Shown here: piece after piece, positions 18,850 through 26,905 of the stretch
Numbering within the stretch: position 1 is the first letter of the stretch
Layout: the number at the start of each line of letters is the position of its first letter
Source of the DNA: VRUE01 sp963796705
GTDB taxonomy: Bacteria > Actinomycetota > Thermoleophilia > Solirubrobacterales > 70-9
Direction of reading: 5' to 3'
DNA length: 64,000 nucleotides
Assembly (NCBI GenBank): GCA_963796705.1
Contig: CAWCMK010000001.1
Coordinates: 1-64,000 of the forward strand
Program-made: the position numbers and the translations under genes
The notes under the pieces: model-generated
Database searches by the model: none
What the model was told of the DNA's origin: nothing
The model's input: only the letters and a program-made list of their open reading frames with translations

Positions 18850-18902
18850 CTGTAGAGGCCATCAGCGGCGGAGCCGCACTCAAAGGCGAGCCTCATCGCC
18901 TT
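18850..18902 (-). promoter_or_regulatory. Fluoride riboswitch C
   Basis: Minus-strand aptamer: GGCGATGAGGCTCGCC, a GAGTGCGG strand in place of the usual AACTGCGG, then CCGCTGATGGCCTCTAC. The linker is slightly divergent, so fluoride affinity may differ. ATGGCC within the 3' strand is complementary (one G-U) to GGTCAT, which contains the downstream start codon at 18816, consistent with translational control of the MlaF-like gene. Confidence 0.85.
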
Positions 18903-19001
18903 GGTGTCGTAGCCACAGTCTACTCCCCGGTGCCTGAACGTCAGCCTTAGGCGTTTGTTATTTGAGGAGGCGGGGCAGAGCTAGACTGTCTGTGTCTGTA
19001 C

Positions 19002-19053
19002 GAGCGATGAGGCTCGCTCCAACTGCGGGCAGATATCCGCTGATGGCCTCTAC
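19002..19053 (+). promoter_or_regulatory. Fluoride riboswitch D
   Basis: The best match to the crcB-motif consensus in the window: GAGCGATGAGGCTCGCTC, AACTGCGGG, ATCCGCTGATGGCCTCTAC. GATGGCCTC (19042-19050) is complementary over nine positions, with one G-U, to GAGGTCATC (19070-19078), which contains the ribosome binding site of the MutS-like gene starting at 19083. Divergent from riboswitch C with about 100 bases between them for both promoters. Confidence 0.95.
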
Positions 19054-19082
19054 TCCAACGATTCGCCTGGAGGTCATCGCCA

Positions 19083-20674
19083 ATGCAGACCCAAGCCGTC
19101 GCATCGCAGGAGCCGCGCCCCTCCTCGGCACCCGCGTTTAGGAGCATCCTCTTCGAGGACGGGGCGGGCGCCGAGGTTTCGAGTGCAGTGTCGCCGGACT
19201 GCTTCAGAGACCTGAACCTGAACAGAGTCGTCGACGCGATCGTCGCCGGCCGCGAGGAATACGACCTCAAGCCCTTCTTCCACAGCCCGCTCGGCGACCT
19301 GGCCGCGATCGAGTACCGCCACGAAGTCATGGGCGACCTCGAAGACGAGGTCCTCCGCGGCGCCGTCGAGTCCTTCGCGGAGCGGATGCGAGAGGTTCGC
19401 CGGCAACTCTCCCTGGCGGAGGAGATCCGCTACCCCCGCCAGCAGCAAGCCTGGTCCCTGCAGGCGGCCTTGACCTACTGCGAGGCGATCGTCGCCCTCG
19501 CCGGGGAGCTGGACCCTCTGGGGCTCAAGTCTCGCGGCCTACGAGCCTTCCGCGAATTTCTGCGGGGCTACGCGGCATTGGAGAGCTTCGACTCGCTGGG
19601 TGCGGAGGCGAAGGGGGTCAGAGCTGGGCTTGCGAGCGTTCGCTACAGGCTCGACACCAAGGGAGACCGGGTCCGGGTCAGCCATTACGAGGGTGAGCCC
19701 GACTACAGCGAGCAGGTCGCCGAGACGTTCGCGAAGTTCCGCCAGGGGGCGGTCAAGGACTACCGCGTCAAGTTCTCCTCCGGCCCTGAAATGAACCATG
19801 TCGAGGCCGCCATCCTCGACCTGGTCGCGCGCCTTCATCCCGAGCCGTTCGCGGCGCTAGCTGGCTTCTGCGAGCGCCAAACGGGGTTCGCGGACGCGAC
19901 GGTCCTCACCTTCGATCGCGAGATCCAGTTCTACCTCGCCTAGCTCGACTACATCGGCGCGCTTCGCCGAGGCGGGCCTGCCGTTCTGCTTCCCGCGGTG
20001 TCGGCGCGGAGTCGAAGGACTCTCGGCGCGGCGAGGACCTTCGACCTCGCCCTCGCCGACAAGCTGCTCGGCGAACGGGAGACGGTCGTCCGCAACGACT
20101 TGCGCCTCGACGGAGCCGAGCGCATCTTCGTCGTCACCGGGCCCAACCAGGGCGGCAAGACGACCTTCGCGCGCACCTTCGGCCAGCTCCACTACCTGGC
20201 CGCCTCGGCTGCCCGTGCCCGGGCGCGAGGCGCGGCTGTTCCTCTGCGACCGCCTCTTCACCCACTTCGAGCGCGAGGAGGACGTCGCGAGCCTGCGCGG
20301 CAAGCTCGAGGACGACTGATGCGGATCCACGCGATCCTCGACGCAGGCGACGCCGCGACAGCGTCGTCATCATGAACGAGAGCTTCTGCTCGACCACGCT
20401 CGACGACGCCTGCTTCCTCGGCCGCGAGGTGCTGCGGCCGCATCGTCGAGCTGGACGCGCTCGTGCGTCTACGTCACCTTCCTCGACGAGCTGGCCTCGC
20501 TCGGACCGAGAAGACGGTCAGCCTGGTCGAGCACCGTCGACCCCGACGACCCGGCGGTCGCGGACCTTCAAGGTCGTGCGCAAGCCGGCGGACGGGCGCG
20601 CCTACGCGCTGGCCATCGCCGAGCAAGTACCGCCTCACCTACGAGGCAGCTGCAAGGAGCGGATCGCGCGATGA
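19083..20674 (+). CDS. MutS-family ATPase 1 (interrupted)
   Basis: MutS-like protein without the mismatch-recognition domain. The first 286 codons are intact (LEDEVLRGAVESFAERM, RYPRQQQAWSLQAAL), matching the helical core region. An in-frame TAG at 19941-19943 replaces an expected Tyr (FYLA-stop-LDYI), followed by frameshifts near 19955, 20205, 20340 and 20445. The ATPase domain is recognisable: VTGPNQGGKTTFARTFGQ, CDRLFTHFEREED and VVIMNESFCSTTLDDA. The stop TGA 20672-20674 overlaps the next gene (ATGA). Start ATG 19083 is set by the riboswitch-linked GGAGG. MutS genes are among those reported downstream of fluoride riboswitches (recollection). Confidence 0.82.
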
Positions 20675-22232
20675 AGGCCCTCCTCATGCACCGCGAGCGC
20701 GACTTCGACGCCGCGCGAGCCGCCACCCGGACGCCGAGGACCTGCGTCCAGGACCTGGAGCTCGGCGACCTTTCGAGCGCGATGGCCGCCGGCGACGAGT
20801 TCCTGCATCGAGATCGCCGAGTCGGCGCTGCTGGCGAGCCTCGACCGACGCCGAGGACGATCCCCTACCGCCAGGCCGTGCTGGCGACTGCCTGCGCAAC
20901 CCGGCGTGGTCCGGGAGCTCTACGCGCTCGCGGTGCGAGGCGATCGACGGCGAGCAGCAAGCGTCTGGTGCGGCTTCTTCGAGCCGCGTCCCCGGGCTCG
21001 TCCTGCACCGCTCGGTCGAGGTCCTGGACGCTGTTCGTCGAATATGCTGCGGGCGGCTGCGCGACTCTGGCCGAAGAGCACGCCGGCGAGTTCGCTCCGA
21101 GGGCTTCACACGCTTCTTCGCGATGCTCGACGAGGAGCTTGACGACGCCTACCTGGCCGAGGTCGAGGCGCATCTGCAGCGGCTGCAGTTTCCGCGGCGG
21201 CGGTCCTGGTCAGCGCCAGGCTCGGCGAGGGCAACAGGGGAGTGACTACGTGCTGCCGCAGCCGCCGGAGCGACGCAGCGGCTGCTGGAGCGGCTCGCCT
21301 GCTCGACGCGACCGCCCGGAGCTACACCTACCGGCTGCCCGAGCGCGACGAGGCCGGCGGCCGGGCCCTGACCGAGCTGCGCGAGCGCGGCATCACTTGG
21401 TCGCCAACGCGCTCGGCGCAGCCGACCGACCACATCACCGAGCTTCTTCACGATGCTGCGGGCCGAGCTCGGCGTTCTACGTCGGCTGCCTCAACCTGCA
21501 CGAGCAGCTCGCGCGCAAGGGCGAGCCGATCTGCGTTCCCGAGCCGTCGGCGCCCGGCGCAGGCGCGCTCTGAGCGCGCGCAGGCTCTACGATGTCTGCC
21601 TCGCGCTGCAGCCTCGAGCGGCGCGGTCGTCGGCAACGACGATCGACGCCGACGGCAAGCCGCTCGTGGTCATCACCGGCGCCAACCAGGGCGGCAAGTC
21701 GACCTTCCTGCGCAGCGTCGGCCTCGCCCAGCTGATGATGCAGGCCGGCCTGTTCGTCGGCGCCGACTCGTTCCGAGCCGAGCTGCGCGACGGCGTCTTC
21801 ACGCACTTCAAGCGCGAGGAGGACGCGACGATGCAGAGCGGCAAGCTCGACGAGGAGCTGGCGCGGATGAGCGAGATCGCCGACGCACCTCAGCCCCGGC
21901 GGCCTGCTGCTGTGCAACGAGTCGTTCGCCGCGACCAACGAGCGCGAGGGGTCGGAGATCGCGCGCCAGATCGTCCGCGCGCTGACCGAGGCCGGGGTCA
22001 GGGTCCTCTTCGTCACCCACATCTACGAGCTGGCCCACGGCTTCTACCGGAACGCGAAGGAGGGGACGCTCTTCCTGCGCGCCGAGCGGCGAGCCGGACG
22101 GGCGGCGCACCTTCCGAGCTGGCGCCCGGCGAGCCGCTGCCGACCAGCTACGGCGAGGACGTCTACCGCCGCATCTTCGAGGAGGCCGACGACGGATCGG
22201 AGGTGAGCGATGGGGATCGTCGGGCAGCCTGA
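20671..22232 (+). CDS. MutS-family ATPase 2 (frameshifted)
   Basis: Second MutS-like gene, translationally coupled to the first (ATG 20671). N-terminal MKALLMHRERDFD, then across frames LVQDLELGDLF, SVEVLDLFVEYAA, FFAMLDEELDDAYLAEVEAH, YTYRLPERDEAGGRALTELR and GFYVGCLNLHEQLARKGEP. The ATPase part is nearly continuous: VVITGANQGGKSTFLRSVG, VFTHFKREEDATMQSGKLDE, LCNESFAATNEREGSEI and VLFVTHIYELAHGFY. It ends at TGA 22232, overlapping the dynamin-like gene start by 23 bases. The paired ATPases may work as a heterodimer. DNA or RNA substrate unknown. Confidence 0.82.
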
Positions 22233-23928
22233 GCAAAGCTCGCGGGGGAAGACCGCGGCAGGCATCCGCGAGCTACTCGATCTCACCGACGGGCTCCTCG
22301 AAGAGGGCTCGCGCAAGACACTCTCGGCGGGAGTGGAGCGCCTGGAGGCCGGGCAGTTCAACCTGGTCGTGCTGGGCGAGTTCAAGCGCGGCAAGAGCAG
22401 CCTCATCAACGCCCTCTTGGAGCGGGAGCTGCTGCCGACAGGAGTGCTGCCGCTGACCAGCGCAGTCACCGTGATCCGCGGCGGCGAGCGGCAGCGCCTC
22501 CTGGTCGGCTTCGGCGAGGGCGAGAAGCGCGGGCGCCCTCTCGATGAGCTGGCGAGCTTCATCACCGAGGCCGGCAACCCCGAGAACATGCTGGGTGTCG
22601 AGTCGGTCACGATCGAGCTCGACTCCGACCTCCTCGAGGACGGCCTGCGCCTGATCGACACCCCCGGGGTCGGCTCCTCCTACGAGCACAACACCGAGAC
22701 CGCGCTCGGCTTCCTCCCTCAGGTCGACGCCGCGGTGATGGTGCTCGCTGCTGACCAGCCGCTGAGCGCCGCCGAGCGCGATCTGGCCCATGAGTTGGCC
22801 GAGCTGACCCCCCGGCCGATCTTCGTCCTCAACCGAATCGATCTGCTGGGCGAGGAGGAGATCAACTCCGCCCGGCGCTTCGTCCTCAACCAGTTGACCG
22901 ACGAGGGCAGGGCCGGCAACGTCGAGCTGTTTTGCCTGAGCGCGCGGCAAGGGACAGGTGTCGACCGCCTCGCGGCCCACCTGCGCGAGCTGGCCCGCGG
23001 GCAAGGGCGCCTCTTGACCCGGACGACGGTCCGGGCAAGGGGCGCCGGCCTGGCGGCCGAGGCCGCGGCGCTCCTCGGGCTGGAGCGCGCGGCGCTGCAG
23101 ATGCCCCAAGACGAGCTCGAGGAGCGGTTCGAGCTCTTCGAGCTGAGCAGCGCGGACCTCTCGAAGGCCCGCTCAGAGGCCGCCGACCTGCTCGACATCG
23201 GCTCGCGCCGGCTGCTCAAGGAAGTCGTGGAGGAGCCGATACGGGCATTGCGCGAGGAGGCCGCTGGAACCTTGATGGGGGGACTGCGCAACCACGCGCG
23301 TCAGACCTCCGCCCTGCCGCCCCGGCGATTCGCCGAGCGACTGGAGCTGTGGACGCAGAGCGCCGTGCGCCATGCCTTCGGCGAAGCGCAGAAGCAGATC
23401 TCGGGCGAGCTCGTCGGCAGGGTCGTGGAGCTGCAGAGCGAGCATGCCGCTCGTATCGAAGCGCTGCTGGGGAAGCTCGATGACCTCGCCGGAGAGGCAT
23501 TCGGCACCGAGGTGGCGCTCGGCCGCCTGCGCCAGGTCGGGGTGCGGGGCGGCCCACGGCTGACCTTCAAGCTCGAAGACCCCCAGGACATGCTGGAGGT
23601 TCTGCTCAACGGGCTGTCGCGATTCGCGCCCGGCGGCCTCGGCCGGCTGCTCGTTCGCCGCAGCGCCGAAGAGCATCTGCGCCAGATGGTCGACCGCCAT
23701 TGCGGCCGGCTTCGCTGCGCTCTGAGCGAGCAGGCCGAAGAGGCCGTCGGTGAGTACCAAACGGGACTGGCAGAAACCGTCGAAGAGCTGGTTGGAGAGG
23801 TGCGCTCGGCGGCCGAGCGGGCGCGCAGCGAGCACCTGCGGGGCGAGAGCCGGATTGCCGCGCGCCTGACCGGGCTCGACCAGCAGCGCTTCCGCCTCGA
23901 ACAGATCGCCACGGAGCTGGCCGCATGA
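22210..23928 (+). CDS. Dynamin-like GTPase
   Basis: Intact 572-residue bacterial dynamin-family GTPase; such proteins bind and remodel or repair membranes. ATG 22210 follows GGAGGTGAGC. Motifs: G1 GEFKRGKSSLINALL (residues ~54-68), G2-type Thr in LTSAVTV, G3 DTPGVGSSYEHN and G4 NRIDLLGEEE. The C-terminal ~330 residues are mostly helical with repeated charged heptads and a short hydrophobic patch (LNGLSRFAPGGLGRLLV) that could act as membrane paddle. It overlaps the HEAT-repeat gene by four bases (ATGA), so these four genes form one riboswitch-D operon. Confidence 0.92.
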   Translation: MGIVGQPEQSSRGKTAAGIRELLDLTDGLLEEGSRKTLSAGVERLEAGQFNLVVLGEFKRGKSSLINALLERELLPTGVLPLTSAVTVIRGGERQRLLVGFGEGEKRGRPLDELASFITEAGNPENMLGVESVTIELDSDLLEDGLRLIDTPGVGSSYEHNTETALGFLPQVDAAVMVLAADQPLSAAERDLAHELAELTPRPIFVLNRIDLLGEEEINSARRFVLNQLTDEGRAGNVELFCLSARQGTGVDRLAAHLRELARGQGRLLTRTTVRARGAGLAAEAAALLGLERAALQMPQDELEERFELFELSSADLSKARSEAADLLDIGSRRLLKEVVEEPIRALREEAAGTLMGGLRNHARQTSALPPRRFAERLELWTQSAVRHAFGEAQKQISGELVGRVVELQSEHAARIEALLGKLDDLAGEAFGTEVALGRLRQVGVRGGPRLTFKLEDPQDMLEVLLNGLSRFAPGGLGRLLVRRSAEEHLRQMVDRHCGRLRCALSEQAEEAVGEYQTGLAETVEELVGEVRSAAERARSEHLRGESRIAARLTGLDQQRFRLEQIATELAA

Positions 23929-25109
23929 GGGCGCTCGCTGTATTGCATTCGCACGAGCTCGAGCCAAGCGCGCGGTTGCTGGCCCTGCGCGGGCTCTCCG
24001 GTGATGCCTCCTCGTTGCACTCGCTGCTTGAGGCCACCTCCGACCCCTCCCCGGACATCGTCAGGACGGCGCTGCGCCGCATCGCAGATATAGGAGGTGC
24101 CAGTCCGATCGTGGAGGACCTGCGAACTCGGATGCTCGATGCCGACCCGGCCCTGACCGCGGACTTTGCGGTGACGCTGGCATCTCTCGGGGATCTCGCG
24201 GCGGGTGAAATAGCGGTGCAGGCTTTGCGCAAAGGAACCCCCCACCGCCGACTTGCTGCCGCAACCGCCCTCACCGTTCTGGCTATTCCAGAGCAGGTGC
24301 CGGCTCTGATCGAGGGCCTAGGGGACCCCCTGGCAGGCGTTCGTTGGCGCGTACTGGAAGCCCTCGCAAAGGTGGGATCGAGCGACGATGCGCAAACCTG
24401 CGCCCGCTTGCTCGCCGACGCCGATCCCTTTGTTCGAACGGCAGCGGTGGAAACGGTGGCAAAGCTCGATCCTCACCCCGGCCCGACCTTGGAGGGCTTG
24501 ATTGCAGACGGTGCCCCCCAGGTTCGACGCGCGCTTGGGAGACGCCTTTACCTGCTGGGCGAAGCCAGCGCAGAGTTGCTGCTCGTCGATCGTCACCGCG
24601 CCGTCCGCGAGGCAGCAATTGCATCTGCGCAATCGGCCCAGGCGAAGACACTGATCGGTCTCCTCCAAGGAGACCCGGTGGTCGAAGTACGCATGGCGGC
24701 TGCGCAGCGTCTCGCAGAGCTCGGCATCGAGGCCGGCCAACTGGCTTTGGTCAACGCGCTCACAGACAAAAGCGCGATGGTTCGCAGCGCGGCGCTCGCC
24801 TCTCTTCGCGACGCGCTCGGCCACGACGGGGCGATCATCTGTCTGCGAGACGCACTGCCCGGGTCCACCGCCAAGCTGCGGGAGGGAATCGTCTACGCCC
24901 TCTCACACCTGGGCGCGGTCGAGGCCGAAGACGTGCTGGTTGATCTAGCCTCCGATCCCGACCGTGATGTGCGGCTCGCGGTTGTGCATAGCGCCGAGCA
25001 TCTCTTCGGCGGCCATTGGAAGGGTCTGAGCGCATTGATCGACGATCCCGACGAGGCGGTCGCAAACGCGGCCTGGGTCGTTAGCCAGCGCTCCGTTAAC
25101 CCCGACTGA
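23925..25109 (+). CDS. HEAT-repeat protein
   Basis: About 394 residues built of tandem HEAT-like helical repeats, for example DPSPDIVRTALRRIADIG, DPLAGVRWRVLEALAKVG, DPFVRTAAVETVAKL, DPVVEVRMAAAQRLAELG, KSAMVRSAALASLRDALG and DPDRDVRLAVVHSAEHLFG. Such scaffolds bind proteins; no enzymatic motif is present. ATG 23925 overlaps the dynamin-like stop, implying stoichiometric expression, so a direct partnership with the GTPase is likely. No signal peptide. It is the last gene of the riboswitch-D operon and converges with the Cys-rich minus-strand gene. Confidence 0.88.
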   Translation: MRALAVLHSHELEPSARLLALRGLSGDASSLHSLLEATSDPSPDIVRTALRRIADIGGASPIVEDLRTRMLDADPALTADFAVTLASLGDLAAGEIAVQALRKGTPHRRLAAATALTVLAIPEQVPALIEGLGDPLAGVRWRVLEALAKVGSSDDAQTCARLLADADPFVRTAAVETVAKLDPHPGPTLEGLIADGAPQVRRALGRRLYLLGEASAELLLVDRHRAVREAAIASAQSAQAKTLIGLLQGDPVVEVRMAAAQRLAELGIEAGQLALVNALTDKSAMVRSAALASLRDALGHDGAIICLRDALPGSTAKLREGIVYALSHLGAVEAEDVLVDLASDPDRDVRLAVVHSAEHLFGGHWKGLSALIDDPDEAVANAAWVVSQRSVNPD

Positions 25110-25117
25110 CCCAGGTC

Positions 25118-25342
25118 CTAGGAATTGTGGCCCTTTGTCGCGTCGGGCGGTCGCGGCGCGTAGCACGGGCAGGGCTCCATACCGGCGACGTTGGGGTGCC
25201 GGGAGCGGTAGAGCTCCATCGCGATTCGCGGGTTGCGGCAGAGACCGAGGACCTCGTAGCCGGAGTCATCGAGCTCGGCAGGATCGAAGCGATCGAAGTA
25301 GCGGCAGTTCGGGCATTCCTGAGGCGAGAAGGGCCAGCTCAT
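25118..25342 (-). CDS. Small cysteine-rich protein
   Basis: A 74-residue protein with five cysteines (ECPNCRYFDRF, VLGLCRNP, MEPCPCYAPRP), suggesting a zinc-ribbon or FeS-like fold. It begins 33 bases after the enolase stop on the same strand, so it is probably co-expressed with the riboswitch-E enolase. No hydrophobic helix. Family not recognised with certainty; function unknown. Confidence 0.65.
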   Translation of the reverse strand: MSWPFSPQECPNCRYFDRFDPAELDDSGYEVLGLCRNPRIAMELYRSRHPNVAGMEPCPCYAPRPPDATKGHNS

Positions 25343-25375
25343 CGGGTTCCCACTCGAAACGGCTAGCCGATCCGC

Positions 25376-26671
25376 TCAGCTAACTGCCACGGCCGCCCTG
25401 CCAGCGAAGCGCGCTTGGGAGCCGAGTTCCTCCTCGATGCGTAGCAGCCGGTTGTACTTGGCGACGCGCTCTGAGCGTGCCGGTGCGCCGCACTTGATCT
25501 GACCGACCCCGGTGGCGACTGCGAGGTCAGCGATGAAGGTGTCCTCGGTCTCCCCGGAGCGGTGGGAGATCACCGCTCGGTAGCCGGCGAAGCTGGCCAG
25601 GGCGAGCGTTTCGAGCGTCTCGCTTAGGGTGCCGATTTGGTTGGGCTTGATCAGGATCGAGTTGGCGATGCCGCGCTCGATGCCTTCGCGCAGGGTCGTC
25701 GGGTTGGTGACGAAGATGTCGTCCCCGATCAGCTGCAGGCGATCGCCGAAGCGCTCGGTCAAAAGCTCCCAGCCGTCCCAGTCATCCTCAGCCAGCGGGT
25801 CCTCGAGCGAGAGGATCGGGTAGCGCCCAACCGCACGCTCCCAGTAGTCGACCATCCCCTCCGCGGAGAGCTCTCGCCCCTCGCCCGCCAGGACGTAGCG
25901 GCCCTCGCGGTAGAACTCGCTGGCCGCCGGGTCAACGGCGATGGCGAGGTCCTCGTCGGGCCGGTATCCGGCCGCCTCGATCGCGATCATCAACATCTCC
26001 AGCGCCGACTCGTTTGACTCCAGGGAGGGCGCGAAACCGCCCTCGTCGCCGACCGCGACGCCGAGCCCTCGCTCGCGCAGCGTCTCGCGCAGGTGGCGGT
26101 AGGTCTCGACTACCAAGGTCATCGCCGCCGAAAAGGACTCAGCACCGACTGGCGCCAGCATGAACTCCTGAAAGTCGACGTCGTTGTCGGCATGCACGCC
26201 GCCGTTCAGCACATTGGCAGTCGGAACCGGCAGCGAGGGCTCGGTTCCGGCGAGCGTTGCGAGGTAGCGCCAGAGCGGCTCTTCGCGCGCGGCTGCGGCC
26301 GCCCGCGCCACAGCCAAGGAGACAGCGAGGATCGCGTTGGCGCCCAGGCGCGACTTGGTCTCGGTCCCGTCGAGCTCGATCAGGGCCGCGTCGATACCGT
26401 CTTGATCGTCGGCATTTCGCCCCCGCACGGCGGCGGCGATCTCTCCGCCAACGTTGGCGATCGCGCGCTTCACGCCCTTGCCACCAAAGGGCTCTCCACC
26501 ATCACGGAGCTCGAGGGCCTCGCGACTGCCGGTTGAGGCACCGGAGGGCACCGCCGCCCACCCCGGCGCCCCGTTGTCGAGGCGCACCTCGACCTCGATC
26601 GTCGGGTTGCCGCGGCTGTCATAGACCTGGCGGGGCTGGATCGTGCGGATGGTGTTGCCTTCGGCGCTCAA
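25376..26671 (-). CDS. eno: Enolase (fluoride-riboswitch controlled copy)
   Basis: Converts 2-phosphoglycerate to phosphoenolpyruvate; enolase is the classical glycolytic target of fluoride plus phosphate. I place the start at TTG 26671 behind GGAGGTC: this gives 431 residues beginning MSAEGNTIRTIQPRQVYDS. Earlier starts would translate the riboswitch. Active-site motifs are kept: DSRGNPTIEVEV, PSGASTGSREALELRD, HADNDVDFQEFM, GDEGGFAPSL, LIGDDIFVTNP, ILIKPNQIGTLSET and VISHRSGETEDTF. Differences from the housekeeping copy at 56341-57630 include SLEDPLAEDDW instead of SIEDGMDEEDW and KPNQIGT instead of KVNQIGT. Confidence 0.95.
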   Translation of the reverse strand: MSAEGNTIRTIQPRQVYDSRGNPTIEVEVRLDNGAPGWAAVPSGASTGSREALELRDGGEPFGGKGVKRAIANVGGEIAAAVRGRNADDQDGIDAALIELDGTETKSRLGANAILAVSLAVARAAAAAREEPLWRYLATLAGTEPSLPVPTANVLNGGVHADNDVDFQEFMLAPVGAESFSAAMTLVVETYRHLRETLRERGLGVAVGDEGGFAPSLESNESALEMLMIAIEAAGYRPDEDLAIAVDPAASEFYREGRYVLAGEGRELSAEGMVDYWERAVGRYPILSLEDPLAEDDWDGWELLTERFGDRLQLIGDDIFVTNPTTLREGIERGIANSILIKPNQIGTLSETLETLALASFAGYRAVISHRSGETEDTFIADLAVATGVGQIKCGAPARSERVAKYNRLLRIEEELGSQARFAGRAAVAVS

Positions 26672-26699
26672 AACGACCTCCACGTTCGCGCAATGGACG

Positions 26700-26751
26700 A
26701 AGTAGAGGCCATCAGCGGCTGGGCCGCAGTCTGAGCGAGCCTCATCGCTCA
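26700..26751 (-). promoter_or_regulatory. Fluoride riboswitch E
   Basis: Minus-strand aptamer: GAGCGATGAGGCTCGCTC, GACTGCGG, CCGCTGATGGCCTCTACT. GGCCTC (part of 26705-26713) can pair with GAGGTC (26675-26680) in the enolase ribosome binding site. Divergent from riboswitch F with a gap of about 64 bases holding both promoters. Confidence 0.93.
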
Positions 26752-26815
26752 AGGACAATCGTCAAACTAGCAAGCCCGGAGTGTGTCGTTTCTCTCCGCC
26801 GGGTAGTATCGCCAG

Positions 26816-26872
26816 TGAGCGATGAGGCTCGCTTAAGTACAACCGCGGTCATGTGCCGCTGATGGCCTCTAG
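26816..26872 (+). promoter_or_regulatory. Fluoride riboswitch F
   Basis: Plus-strand aptamer: GAGCGATGAGGCTCGCTT, a linker AAGTAC, AACCGCGG, then CCGCTGATGGCCTCTAG. GATGGCCTC (26861-26869) is complementary, with one wobble and one mismatch, to GAGATCATC (26897-26905), which carries the GGAGA ribosome binding site of the DUF6062 gene. Confidence 0.92.
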
Positions 26873-26905
26873 TCCGGTTCCTTTTGCAACCGCCTGGAGA
26901 TCATC

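Noticed and set aside
25127..25383. Plus-strand ORFs downstream of the HEAT gene
   Set aside because: They are antisense to the Cys-rich minus-strand gene, whose CPNC and CPCY pattern and spacing to enolase are more convincing.
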